A DNA stretch of 64,000 bases from Hermatobates lingyangjiaoensis (lineage: Eukaryota > Arthropoda > Insecta > Hemiptera > Hermatobatidae). Below the pieces are notes generated by a model that had not been told where the DNA came from, ran no database searches, and worked only from the letters and a program-made list of their open reading frames with translations. Of the stretch, positions 46,940 through 59,401 are shown one piece after another; position 1 is the stretch's first letter; each line of letters begins with the position of its first letter. The stretch lies in contig JAPFBL010000171.1 in assembly GCA_026182355.1 (NCBI GenBank), positions 744,001-808,000 on the forward strand. Direction: 5' to 3'. A program made the translations under genes and the position numbers.

Positions 46940-47516
46940 CTATCTCTCTGCCTCATTGCAAACAGATAAATCAAAGACATTAACTAATACGAGCGAGTTT
47001 TTTGAGCACTTAATCCATTAAATATTAGGAGATTGTATCTAAAATAATCATATTTAATAATTTTGTTTAAAAAAAAGCATTCTTCATTGCCATCCAAGAC
47101 GCTATATCATCTTAGTACTTGTTTTTCATTATATATGATACTATTACTTCATTATATTAGAATTTTCAAAGAACAATTATTGTATTCAGGCAAAACTTTG
47201 ACCTCATGCGATCGATTTTCTTTCTGTATTCATAAGGAACAAAAATATACGTATAAGAATCCGTAATTAACGTGTATTACAAACAATATCACACCATTTA
47301 ACGGAGTTTAGTTAATTTTATTTGGTTTAGAGGTAATACAAGTTCAACTCACTGTAGTAGACGTTTGGAAAACAATAAACCACTTTTCTATTTTTAACTG
47401 AACAACATCGTCATGGTATGGGTATTATTATCAGGTTAAATCGACCTCAGTAGGGTGTCCTATACTTCTTGAACACTCAACATCACCTTACTGAGGCTGA
47501 TGTTACCTGAAGATGA
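46940..47516. other. AT-rich sequence without gene
   Basis: Nothing recognised before the next F12 unit. Confidence 0.5.
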
Positions 47517-47590
47517 ACACAATGAGTTTGAAAGGCGTTGACGTTTGAAATAACCTTTTGTGTGAAGACTTGGGGTTTATTTCCCTATTC
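47517..47590 (+). repeat. F12 repeat: hammerhead-like motif plus tail
   Basis: CTGAAGA, a GAACAC...GAGTTT hairpin with mismatches, GAAA and GGCGTT, then TTTGTGTGAAGACTTGGGG and TTTATTTCCC. Core boxes are intact but stem II is damaged. Confidence 0.6.
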
Positions 47591-49920
47591 TAATCATTAT
47601 TTTAAATATGTTTTCAAAACAAAAATTTTGAAAATAGTTTAACCTAACATTTCTCTCTAACAGGTTAACTCAATTTATTGATATTTTTCCATTGTGAAAT
47701 AAGTGTTGTAGGTTAAGAAATTAGCCAGTAATATGATCCATACATGAATGAGGTTATTGGAGGGAGAGTAAGAAGAATTGACATTACCTTTCTGATTCAG
47801 CAAAAAGAAATGACCTGAAACTCTACGATAATAAAAAAAAGCACCCTGGCATTTCTTATCACCATTATATATTGTTAGAAGTAATCATCCCAATTGTGCT
47901 ACAAATTACATGTATAAACTTTTACTAATCAAAACTTACGTTGCAGAAAAATTAATATTGAGCCACATTAAATCATATTTTTTTCCTTAACACAAGCCTT
48001 AAAGTGTAAATGAGTTGATTTCAGCATATCCCTAAGTGTTTATATATTATACTAATGTTTGCACTAAATATTTTCAACATAGATCCACAATTTGGTTTAT
48101 TTTTATGGACTACTTCATCAGCGATAGACAAGGTTGATAATGATATCTTGAATATTTTTTCCTAGAAGATATATTATTCTGGCCGCCGTAAGAAATTGTA
48201 AAAGCTGTTCGTTCATTCATAAGTGCACTAGAAGTTATTTCTGCCGATACATTTGATGGAGAAATTAATCTTACCATATGAGAAGCCTATTTGTTATTTC
48301 TAAGCAATAGATTTTACTGTTGGGAGAGAAATTTTATGTCATTGTGTGAAAAATAGTCATCAGGTGTGTCAAAACAGCACAATATGTTATTATTTTTAAC
48401 ATTTGACGACCATGGCAGGGTCTTTTATGAAAGTTTGCATTCTTGGCGAAACGAAACATAAAAGAAGTTTAAAGAACCAGATGTATACATAAGATATAAA
48501 AAAGCAGTGCCAATACTTAATAACGGTAAATAGAAGTGAATAACGTAACACATAACACGTGACAGTGGATGATTGACAGACGTAGAAAAAAACTAATTCA
48601 CATCTTTCAAAACGTAATATTGTGTCCCAATTTAGAGCATAACTTAGTATTTAGAAATTACTTTCATTATTTTTCTTTTGTTTAAAGTTTTTCTAATTTC
48701 TTATAAAAGAAAACTTATGGTTTTTTATTGAATGCCTTTTAGTTTTAGGGGAGTGCATTGTTGACAAGGCTGCCTTTTTTCTTTGTGTGACAAAAGTTGT
48801 AAAATAAATCTAACGCGAAGTTAGTCTAAGGAATTTATATCTTGCTTTTGAATAAAAGTGTAAATAAGAGGCTTTGTTCAGTAGAAATTATAAATGTTCA
48901 CCCTTTAAACAGGCCCGTAATTATTTGAAGAAATATATTATTGTAGAGAGTTTACTTCACGAATAGACTAAACAGCATGGAGAATTTGTGAGCTTCAAAG
49001 GGTGTAACGAAATTATTTATATACTCTTTCTGTTCGAATTGTTCTCTTATCAACTTCTAAATACGCCACCAAAAAAAAAAAAAAAAAAAAAAAGTTTTGC
49101 ACTAAGATTTAGCTGACAGATTGATCTTTTTATGAATATTTATAGCTATTTTTACTGTGGTAGTTTCAAACTTGGTAGTTCCATTTTTAATATTTTTCTT
49201 AACTTCTGCAAAAAATTTTATTAACAGAATTCAATTTGAGAAGCATGATGGATAGATTGTATAAATTGATTAAAAGTTCTTGAAAATAAGTTGGCAGTCT
49301 GGAAAATGTAATATAACTTGAACACAAACAACGTAGGGTTATATACATAAGATAGGAAATTAAAAATTCAAAAACTCTATGGTTGAAAGACACATTTTGA
49401 ATTCTTTAAAGCCAATCCATATATCTGTAGCTTAGTAAAAGCCAGCCTGTGATAGTTAATGTTATTGTTTGCATTCGAATATTGTTAGTCTTCATCAACA
49501 AATGCATAAAAAGCAAGTAAATACCTAAATAATTCGTCTACGAAATACTGAAATAATGCTAAAAAGTGAAAATGTATTCTTACACTCACAAATAATCCAA
49601 ATATACATGTTATTGCTGTTTGTGAATGTATCCTGTAAAACGTATAGATTCCATGATAATATTTTATAAAATCGATCTAAGGAAAAATGGTATTCCATAT
49701 AGGTTTCTTGTAAAGTCTGATATATTACAGACTTCCAATTTATCTTTTACACTGTGGGTGTTTATTTATCTATAATGTCCTACTTAATAATTCTCTATAA
49801 TATCATTATTCCGTTTATAGTTTTTCATAAATCATATGAAAACCAGAATATAATTGGTTTTTGAAAGACACTTGTTGATTTCATATTATAAGTTTTGATG
49901 TTAATTTTCTCATATTTTCA
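47591..49920. other. Gene-free AT-rich sequence
   Basis: Only a 23-base poly(A) run at 49071-49093 stands out, possibly the tail of a retrocopy, though no retrocopy is recognisable upstream. Confidence 0.45.
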
Positions 49921-50520
49921 GGCGGTTTGGCCCAAAGAAGGGAGGTTTGAAATAAATTAGTGGGACAGTTGATTCTATGATATGTGCTGCTTTATGTTCG
50001 ATCATCTTGTGTTGGAGATGAGTATATCAAACTGGTATACTGTATCACTAGAAACAAACTTCATGGATAAGCTGACTGTTGTCTCTAGTAACTATTAGCG
50101 TAAAGCTTTGTGATAAAGTTCAGAAAATGCTTCCTACAAATGTCAGATACAAGTTGAAACAGTTCAAAAAGTGTGCACCGACTATACATTGAGTGAATCT
50201 ACCAACTTTAAAAACTTATTTGAAAGATAGAGGTATTAAATTCTAAGCACGAAATTATTACCTTAATCGCAATGTGGGTCTTTCCAACCGTACAAAAGTT
50301 ATCAGATTTTCTGCCTTTGAAAAAAATATGCTTATTGCTATTGACACAAACTGCCTTTGTTCAAAAAGGAAGTGTTTCATCAAAAGACTTTCCACAAACA
50401 GATGACGATAGTTGTTTGGCAAATAACTCGCCTCTTATATACTCTTTTTTTCTAAACACCTATATCAGTACTCTCTAAAACTTTTTAATATTTTTTGTGA
50501 TAAAAATAAACTTGCATTGA
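49921..50520 (+). other. Possible terminal exon with 3' UTR
   Basis: A good acceptor (TTTTCTCATATTTTCAG) precedes a short frame, read as RFGPKKGGLK then stop (phase 1), or AVWPKEGRFEIN then stop (phase 0). About 600 bases of somewhat higher GC follow, ending near AATAAA at about 50505. I find no upstream partner exon, so this is only a candidate. Confidence 0.25.
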
Positions 50521-52188
50521 TTATATTTTTTATTGATATATTTCAATAAAAAATATAGAAAAGCCTGTAATAAGATAAGGCATTGATATATTTTTATGTA
50601 TAGACTATATGAGGATTTACTTCACTGTCCTGTAAGTTGAAGATTCAGAAATCATGTTTCTGTAACTTATAAATAATTTAATTCTCATGTTGATACCAGC
50701 ACACATAAGAATAAATAAGAAGTCTTCCTGTCCTAAGCTGGAATATAACAAACCTGTGGCACTCAGCCTTTACAGGACACTTTTAACAAAAAAGCTCTTT
50801 CCGACATAATAGAAATGAACAAAATGAATAGTAGAAGTATATAAGAAAAATCGTAAATATGTATGCAAAATATTTAAATGCACATTGAATAGTCAAATAC
50901 CACTTTTATACGCTGCAGTTATCATTAGACGTGTAATTCAGTCCCTCTATTTCAAGAATAAGAGAAAACTCTTTATGTTTGAAACTTTCAAACATATTTT
51001 ATGTGAATGTAAATTGTTAGCACTACAAAAGTTAGTAAATATCATACTATTATAAAAGTCTGTCTTACATCGTGATCAGTGTTGCAGCCAATCTGTTTTG
51101 AGAGTTGAGGATCATTAAGTAGGACTTCACTCAATCTCAAGTACAGGCTGCGTTGGTTATAAAGTAGGAGACTTTAACTTAGTAGATATAGTGTTCAATA
51201 TTATTTCACCGATCGACGAGGTAAGACGGACTTTTATAATAATTATACATTTTATTTGAAATGAGTGATACTTCTCCAAAATTAGTTTTTCAATGTATTA
51301 AATAGCTTAAATCTTAGTTGTTATAAAGAGCAAAGGTTTGTGTAATAAGTTCGGTCACAGAGCCCACAACTCCTTAAGAACTCTCAGGACCTCAAACGTA
51401 TGATGACAATAATAGAAGTCCTTAAATTTATGTGAATAGAGTGGAATTTTCTTTTTGCATTTACTCCATTTCTTCATAGCGTAGATTAGATACAGAAATC
51501 ATTTGTTCTTTCACCTATTTTATCTAGAGTGAGGGGGGTCACTTCCAAATATTTGTTAGAAATTATCACTCATTTCTAGTGAAATTAGCCAGCAAGATGA
51601 TGCTAAAAATGTATGTTATTTAAAAATATATTATAAAGACAAATATAAATGCGATGATTCAAATTGAAGTATTATTTTGAGCCTAGTAAAGCAATTCAAT
51701 GGGAAAAAAAATATTTAGAAAATCTAAGAAAATTATTCAAGCAATTTATTCCTTTGAAACAGTTGAAATCGTATGCAGGAAAAGAGATTAATTATTCCGT
51801 GTCAGGTTTGCATGTTCCATCAGAATATATCAACAGGGCCCCACTTAACTTTTCCCAAATTTAAAAAAAAAAAGCATAACAGCAAACCTAGAAGATATAT
51901 GGAAATAAAATCATTATAATATATGCAATTCATTCAGATTGTTCATTTACATACATAAAGCACTCAAACCATTTAAAGCAGGATTTTTAAGCTGATTTTT
52001 CTCTCAAAAATTCCTAATACAGAGATTTTCATATGTCACAATAAACAAGTCAAATCGTTATTGCATATTCATATATGATATTGCATAATCGTCAAAACTA
52101 ATATCATTACAGACAATTTGCCGTTATATAGTACCGGTTTTCATTTAGTTTAGGAAGTGTAAACTATGATGTAATATATATACATATA
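50521..52188. other. AT-rich sequence without gene
   Basis: A 66-codon frame at 51664 lacks recognisable motifs; nothing else seen. Confidence 0.5.
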
Positions 52189-52457
52189 TATAGTTCAATG
52201 TACATAAAGAAACAAAGACAAATTAAAAACGCACACTTACAGCTTCTAATTTTTTGTTGAAACGTCTTATCAGGAGAGATAAGAGAAGGAAACCAAGAGC
52301 ACTGGTACAGAGACGGTTGGAGACCCAACTCCAACCGTCTCTGTACCAGTGCACTTCATTTCCCTCTCTTATCTCTCCTGAAGACGGTTCAATCAAAAAT
52401 TAGAGGCTGTAAGTGTGTGTTTTTAATTTCTCTATGTTTCTTTATGTACATTGAAAC
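52189..52457. mobile_element. Palindromic element F4, two-armed
   Basis: Arms start GTTCAATGTACATAAAGAAAC and end GTTTCTTTATGTACATTGAAAC. The centre is AGACGGTTGGAG / CTCCAACCGTCT. Each arm has a relic hammerhead-like motif (CTGAAGACGG or CTGATAAGACG followed by AAAAATTAG), with GAAA degraded. (TA)n on both sides (to about 52502 on the right). Confidence 0.8.
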
Positions 52458-52460
52458 GTG

Positions 52461-52494
<34 letters not shown>

Positions 52495-52583
52495 ATATAT
52501 GCACTAATTCCCTTACCTTACAAAATGTTGTATGAAGTTTTATTCCAGTAGGAGTGTGCTACATGTTTCTTTGGTAATATTTG

Positions 52584-52779
52584 GTTGGTAGGGATTTTTA
52601 AAGATTATCTGACATGTATAAACTTGAACAAATCGTCTTACAAGAGCTGTGGTGCATTTTTTTCGCAAAATTCCAAACTGCAATATTTAATGCTAACTGC
52701 AAAATACAGCTAAACCTAATAATTTGATCCTAGTAAATGCAGATACAACTGAGATCATAAACTTCAATCATGTCGTAAT
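52584..52779 (+). repeat. Dispersed repeat D3, copy 1
   Basis: Matches 53992-54185 in the same orientation: AGGGATTTTTAAAGATTATCTGAC, TAAACTTGAAC, GATCATAAACTTCAATCATG. The first 30 bases resemble part of the SINE body. Confidence 0.8.
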
Positions 52780-53991
52780 GTAATTGCCATAAGAACGCTG
52801 GTTATTTAAACATTACAAATAGATTCAGTAAATTCAATTTAAAAGACTAATAGTTTAATCAACAGAAAATTATTTGTAACAAGTATAATATTATAATTTT
52901 AAAAGAAGTTAAATGGAAAATAGTTTTATATATTTATAGAGAAACTGCTTAGAAAAGAAAAAAACTATGAAGAAAAACTTATCCTGTTCCTGTGATACTG
53001 TTCGCACATTGTAGTGTTGGTAAAATATTGAGCAGCAAATTAATGTGAACTGTTTAAGCAAATAATGTCCTTTAAAATTATTATTTTAAAACAAGGCTTA
53101 TTATTTACTAGTTATTCATTAGGAAATGAATAACTAATTATTTTAGTGTTTGCATTTTATGATTCAAAAGTTTTTTTAATAGATAATTTTTTATGAAATA
53201 AATTTGTTACTAACCTATCAAGTTTTTCATATTTTTTTTCTCTTCTTAGCATTTTTATGGTCATTACATATAGTATTATTGCAAATGAAGAGATGAAATA
53301 CATATTTTCTTATTAATTTGTTTATATTAATTTGTTTACAATATCTGAAAAATGAAAATAAGTCTGATAATTAGTTCTGTTCCTACTGCCTTTGAACTTC
53401 TGTCTTAATCATCTCTTACAACATTCAATGTAACGTTAAGGAGATAGATGTCCTTTGTTTATAAAAAGTAGTATATGAAACGACCATAGTTACGTACATA
53501 CGATGCTCCAGAACTAGTCAATAACTTGTACTTTTCAATTCTAGTTATGTAGATTTAAGTTCAGATGGTCAACTGTTATGCCATTATTAATAATTATCAT
53601 TAGTTACTGAAATTAACTAATATAATTATAACTTTATTTTTATCAAGCAACAACATAATGCTAGTTAAATAAGAAGATAAATGAGAAATATTATCATTAC
53701 AGTGAATTTAATTATTTCATTGTGTTTCATTCTATAACATAGTCAGCTAGAAATTATGGCAGCGGGTACTGCTGAAACAGCAGACAACACCAACTCCAAA
53801 AATCTGACACTATCCTAATTTCAACCAATTCCAGTTTAATAATATTTCTGTTTTCTTTCCTTTTTCATAATAACGTTTCGAGTTGTGTTACCTGTTTAAT
53901 CTGGAGGTTTACGACGTGTTGTGTGACTAAAAGAAGGAACTCTTCAGAAGTTTAATCCTCTTAACCTGAAGAAGCTTTTACCAAAGCCTCC
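52780..53991. other. AT-rich sequence without gene
   Basis: Nothing recognised between the two D3 copies. Confidence 0.5.
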
Positions 53992-54185
53992 TGGGGCAGG
54001 GATTATTAAGGATTATCTGACGTCGTATAAACTTGAACCATTCATCTTTCCAGAGTTGTGGCGCTTTTTACTTTATCACAAAATTTTTAATAGTAATATT
54101 CAATGATATTTGGAAAATATAGCTAAACCACATTTGATCCTATTCTGTGCAAATACAATTGAGATCATAAACTTCAATCATGAAA
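53992..54185 (+). repeat. Dispersed repeat D3, copy 2
   Basis: Direct copy of 52584-52779, 1.4 kb downstream. Includes GACGTCGTATAAACTTGAACC, closer to the SINE consensus than copy 1. Confidence 0.8.
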
Positions 54186-54349
54186 CGTCGGATTCATAAT
54201 CTGAAGTATATTACGGTTCAAGATTACCTATTAGTCACTGCAGCAAAATATATATAGTATAAATCAATAGAACCTTAATAATATTGTAGAAGAAAAAAAT
54301 AAATAGAAGATTGAACAAAATAAAAAAAATCTGGAGTGGCCTACACTCA

Positions 54350-54745
54350 ACTTTACTATAAGTAACTTCATATCAAATTTCTTGAGTTTATAATATATAA
54401 CGTCTCATTTAAGCATAGTGTAAACATCTAAATGGGATATGATTATTAGTCTTTCATTCCTGAGGTAGTACAGATAGTGATTGAAGGACATATCAACATA
54501 TAAGCTTATTTTTGTACATCACACAGCTGATGCAAATAATTTCATTAGTATAACTACAGCAGTAATAACATTTTTGAAAAACCAAAGTGAGCATTTCTTG
54601 ATACGAAATATTTTCCTACAAGAGAACATGGCTTTTGTTCAAATAGCCAGTGGATTTCTTACATCGTTTACTTGACATCCTTCTACATTGAATATTAAAG
54701 TAAAATTTTCAAATTTAAAACAGGAAAATACCCTTATTTTCTCTA
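54350..54745 (+). mobile_element. Element E1, left-end fragment
   Basis: Begins with the clean terminal repeat ACTTTACTATAAGTAA and is very similar to 20427-20830, but stops at about 54745. The upstream bases CTGGAGTGGCCTACACTC are also shared with 20408-20425, so the true boundary may lie slightly outside the inverted repeat. Confidence 0.75.
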
Positions 54746-54959
54746 AGTTCCTTTCGAAAGACTGTGATTCATTGATAAGGAAAAACAAGTAACAGGAGCA
54801 TTAAATTCTATTAAATTTCGAAATTTTGTTTGAATGCTGATATTTTTCCAAAAGTGTTACTAATCATACTTATTAGTAATCATCTGTTTTTTTTTAATTA
54901 AATGCAAAAACATTGATTAAGTCTAACTTAGTGCAATCACTTATTATGTGGTATTTACT

Positions 54960-55170
54960 CATTGTAGGGTAAAAAGCTAATGAAATGATCTCAACATATA
55001 AAAATTTAATGGTAAAAACAACGCGTTTCGAACACGGAGTGTTATTTGTATTTGGCATTGTATTTTTTAGTTAATGCCTGAGAAAGAACACTATGTGTTC
55101 GAAACCTGTTGTTTATACCATTAAATTTTTATATGTGGAAACCATTTCATTATCTTTTTATCCTACATTG
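54960..55170. mobile_element. Palindromic element F11
   Basis: Left arm TTGTAGGGTAAAAAGCTAATG...ACAACGCGTTTCGAACACGG and right arm ATGTGTTCGAAACCTGTTG...CATTATCTTTTTATCCTACA are inverses. The right arm at 55078-55110 (+) holds CTGAGAA, a GAACAC/GTGTTC stem II and GAAA. One core base is changed. Not bounded by (TA)n. Confidence 0.7.
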
Positions 55171-57415
55171 ATTAAGATTATAAAAATAGATATAGATCCT
55201 AAAAAAACTTGATGGCATTTTCATATGATAAACCAAAATTATATGCAGTGGGTCTGGGTGTACTTTACTAATAGGAAAGATACATATTGCTATTGTAATG
55301 ATGACTTTTATCATTTTTTGTTATTACGTCTTGTAAACATTCTCATATAGTAATTGAAACGTGTTGAGATTATTTCTAACCATGTTAAACACAGTAGCTA
55401 TAATAAATATTCTGGTTTCACTAAACTACGAATGTTAAGTACAATTTAGATAGTTACTCTTGACTGGTGACAGTAAATGCTTTTGGTTAAATTAGTAATG
55501 TACCTAACCTAATTTATGGCCACCTAATCAAAAAAGAGCCACACTTGGTTTCTTTGGTTCCACATATGATGTAAAATCCATAAATGTGAGGACTGGATAA
55601 AAAATAAGAGTAACTGCCGTAGCTGACTGCTGTATAATTTATAGATAATAGATAAAGAGCTTAATGGAACTGCTGATCACTTTTATTTAGATTCATGATT
55701 AGATTAAAATATTTCATGTAGTGTTATTATCTGAATTTCACTGTTATCAATCAATATTTGTATGATTTCATGATTAGTAATTTATATTCAATATACCTTA
55801 TGTGCATGATTCTTAAATTGTCTGTCACACAAAATTAAATTTAAAATACTTAATTGTTTAACCTAAATTAACATGACGTCAAAATCATATAATTTTAGCT
55901 ATATGTGTTATATTGAACTACAGCTATATTTAACTATATTCGCAATTAGCATTGAATATTATAGTTTTGAATCTCAAAATAAAAAAGAAACACACAACTC
56001 TCGGAATTACGATTGGTTCAAGCCTATACGATATCTGATCATTTTTAAAAATCCAAGTATTCTTGGTAGACAAATATCACCAACGAAAAATGTAGGACAC
56101 TCATCATGAAATAACCTCTGAATATGATTTTCTCATAACTAAAATTGTTTCTAAATAAACTATTCTTTTCATCCAAAAAAAATCACTCAAGTGGCAAGAC
56201 TTGTAATTATATGTTCTATACCTGAGTATAATTGTATTCATTCAAGTTGAACCTGAAAATAGCAGTACCATCATATTTATTATTCCAAACACAAGCATTT
56301 TGAATTATATATAAAATAAACCCTTTTGTTAGCATTTATTTAATTTTAATTTAAGATAGCATGTTGGAATTCACAGATGGTTTAATAATATTTTTAATTA
56401 GATAGATATGTGTTATTAATTTATCAATTATACTGATATGAACAAATTAGCATGTAGCAGCAATTGGAATGTTAGTTTAAATCTGGTTGGCAAACCTTTG
56501 AAAAGTTTATTTATAATAACATTGCTATATCAAACGCAATACAGTTTTCATAAATGATATTAAGAAGAATATATTACCAATGGCACCATTTGTTAGAGAA
56601 GTCTTTGTTAAAACTCTTATGATAATAGTTTTTGTTCTCATGATGATTAAAGAAACAAAATTAAAACTCTAAGTGCACTTATCAGTTTCTATATTGTGTG
56701 TTTCTTAGTTTATATAAGAGATATGATGAAAAAAAAAAACAACAAACAGTTACAGATAGAATTGACTTTTATATTGTGGCATTTAATTTTCTCAGTATTA
56801 GAAGAATAAGAAGCTTAAGTGGCACTAAGCACCTCTTCAATGTATTGCTTCCTCTCAGTTGCTAGAGAAATAAATAATACGTAGACAAATATGAATTAAA
56901 ATTAATGTTAGCTTTTAAATAATCATTCAAATAAAGAAATATGAGTAGCTCCAACATCATACATTGGTGAAATTCTATCTATATCAAAGTAAATTACACG
57001 ATAAAGTCGCTTCTCAAGGAAGTTCAAGTCCAGTGTCAATACACTTTTATCAAGAGGGACTGTGTAAGCAACCTTTAATCTTATTGTCATGACGACGGCA
57101 GCTTCTCGGCCTCAGGGGGTCGAATAGAGCTGACACCATAAAATGAACGGCCGAATTCATTTACAGAATCAACTGCCACCCCGAAGACGCACCAAACCAA
57201 TAATAAAAATCTCAAATGGCTTACACTCAAAAGCTAATTTAATTATTTGAAATTAAAATATTTATTTTAATCCGGCTCTCAGGTTACTCAGATTACAAAC
57301 TCAATACGGTAATTGCATTTGCATAATTTACTACAGTCTGAAATATAATTATAAATATAATAAATGTTATATTTATTATATACAAATAATATTATAAATA
57401 TATTTATATTCTGAT
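55171..57415. other. AT-rich sequence without gene
   Basis: 57040-57170 is GC-richer with GGGACTGTGTAAGCAACC, a weak echo of F2 arm A. 57205-57240 resembles the sequence just outside the E1 left end. Confidence 0.4.
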
Positions 57416-57508
57416 GTGAAATGGATAAGCAAACAAAAGTCTCTACACATATGACTCTGTGGAGACACTCATTTGTATGAAGACTTTTGCTTGTTTATCC
57501 ATTTTACC
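57416..57508. repeat. Hairpin related to F12 tail
   Basis: GTGAAATGGATAAGCAAACAAAAGTCT faces AGACTTTTGCTTGTTTATCCATTTTAC. The right arm matches the F12 tail; no ribozyme core is left. Confidence 0.7.
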
Positions 57509-58755
57509 TCTGAATGAGTAAAAGCACAACTAATGATATATTTATATGTATATATATTATATTTAATATAGTATATCTCGTAATGAAATAATATTATGCA
57601 TATATTATATTAAATAATATTATAATATTATTTACACATAATAAATATTATAATATTATAAATATTATTTTTATATCAGCGTCCAAACCACACAAGTAAA
57701 AAAAAAATTACTTCGATGTTTTAACACAAATGGTCTTCATTAGTCCAACTGATATTGACTCAGACGATGACTACATTTTTTGATTGACGAGATTAATAAA
57801 TTATTAGAAACATTTATAGCTTTGGATCTATTAAGAAGCTCTTTAGTGCGAAAAAAACATGTTAGGTTTATTCTATATCAGAAATAGATTTTACACATAA
57901 AGTAATTTCCTTACTTTATGTTGAGAGAATTTTTTTCATTCTTCGTTCTTAATTATGTATTTTTTGAAAAGTAATACACTATTCATTTTTTTAATGTGTA
58001 CTTGAATAATTGGATATACACTAGAAATAATAAATAGCCACAATATAACATCAGGTGGCTTACTTAGTTTTTAAAATGCTACCTTCTTCAATATAGATGG
58101 AAACGAAAATAATTTAAATGAACTGAATGTTGTCATCCCTACAGTGGTTACTATTTTTTAGACTGTCAATATTTAAAATGGATACTTTTTTTTGTGAACA
58201 TGGTGCTCGACTGGTTTTGGACAGAGTTTAAATCAATAGCCAATTGTTCATGAAAATGAAGAAAATGGAAACTATGCCAAAGAATAGTACTTAAAACATT
58301 GATAAATAATTAAAATCTAACATTTCATAATGAATATTGTTGAAGGAAGTTGTTATGAATTACTCTTCAAAATTGATTACTTTAAGAGTTACATACAAAT
58401 CTTACATAAAGTTGCAAGGCACGAAAGTAAGAAACATTTAATTTGAGCACACTATACCGGCAATTTCATGAATTATGTAACAATGTTTATGTCAGTATAG
58501 CATTCATTTTCATAAATTTATTAAGTAATCTGTTGTCCAAATAAAGCAGTGCTTCTTCTAGAAACACTTCACCAGGCGCTTTTTATTATTTATCTGCAAA
58601 TAATTATATATACATTATTCTAATGACTGGATTAATAAATTTAGATCTATATTATATGTTTAATATTAATAAATTTATATCTACCTATATACTTATAAAA
58701 CTCTGATGATCTTCTTTAATTTGCACACATTTGCACTCTTTATTTGCACTTTAAT
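57509..58755. other. AT-rich sequence without gene
   Basis: Nothing recognised. Confidence 0.5.
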
Positions 58756-58920
58756 ATTTGCACACAGGTGAAAATTGGAATACTTATTATTTTCAGTTAA
58801 AATTAAAAATTTAATAAAATTTTATTCAAATATATATTAAAAAAAACAGTGAGTAATATATTACTATACAAAAAATGGCATCAAAATGGAAGAAGCATGA
58901 AAAATAAATTTTTTCAACGA
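58756..58920 (+). repeat. Dispersed repeat D2, copy 2
   Basis: Direct match to 43437-43585 with a short AT-rich insertion. Confidence 0.75.
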
Positions 58921-58979
58921 AAATCAATTAAATTTCGTTTCGTTCACAGGTCAACCAGTGTACACACACATATATAAAA

Positions 58980-59190
58980 AGATTTCATATAAACACGTGA
59001 AATAACAATCAGTGATCAAACCACAATATGAAATAAGAAAACAATACTAAGATCTTTCAACCGTAACAAGCTGTCTTCGTCAGTGTCAAAAACCCAACTG
59101 GATTGACAGTTGGATTTTTGACAGTGACGAAGACTGCTTGTTACGGTTGAAAGATCTTAGTCTTGTTTTCCCATTTTATATTGTGATTTG
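58980..59190. mobile_element. Palindromic element F1, adjoining PLE fragment
   Basis: Two full arms around AACCCAACTGGATTGACAGTTGGAT. Left core (59045-59087, -) keeps CTGACGA but has changed stem I and loop bases. Right core (59120-59162, +) has GTGACGA. A (TA)n tract of about 38 bp then leads straight into the Penelope-like fragment. Confidence 0.85.
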
Positions 59191-59195
59191 ATTAT

Positions 59196-59232
<37 letters not shown>

Positions 59233-59234
<2 letters not shown>

Positions 59235-59401
59235 TATGACATCGACCCCACTCTCACTGCGACTGACCATGCACTTACAAGCAGGAGCCATCGCCAGACA
59301 CACCTCCCAAGAACATGAAAGAAAACACCCGCCAGGACCTTGTACAAAACACCAGCATTTTAAAGTAAATTAATGATCCAGCCAGACTGGGGACTCTATA
59401 A
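59233..59401 (+). pseudogene. Penelope-like GIY-YIG endonuclease fragment
   Basis: Frame 1 reads SLRLTMHLQAGAIARHTSQE; after a +1 shift near 59322 the frame reads TRQDLVQNTSILK, a stop, then NDPARLGTL and another stop. R-L-T-x-H-L-Q-x-G-x-I-x-x-H, then L-x-x-N-T-x-I-L and N-D-x-x-R-L are the conserved C-terminal GIY-YIG endonuclease blocks of Penelope-like elements. The reverse transcriptase is missing, so this is a 5'-truncated, broken copy. Its boundary is a (TA)n tract next to an F1 palindrome, which suggests that F1 belongs to this element class. Confidence 0.75.

Noticed and set aside
46653..47021. 122-codon frame rich in Ser-Leu
   Set aside because: Translation of the (CT)n microsatellite with chance flanks.
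51664..51864. 66-codon + strand frame
   Set aside because: Low complexity, AT-driven composition, no motif or splice context.
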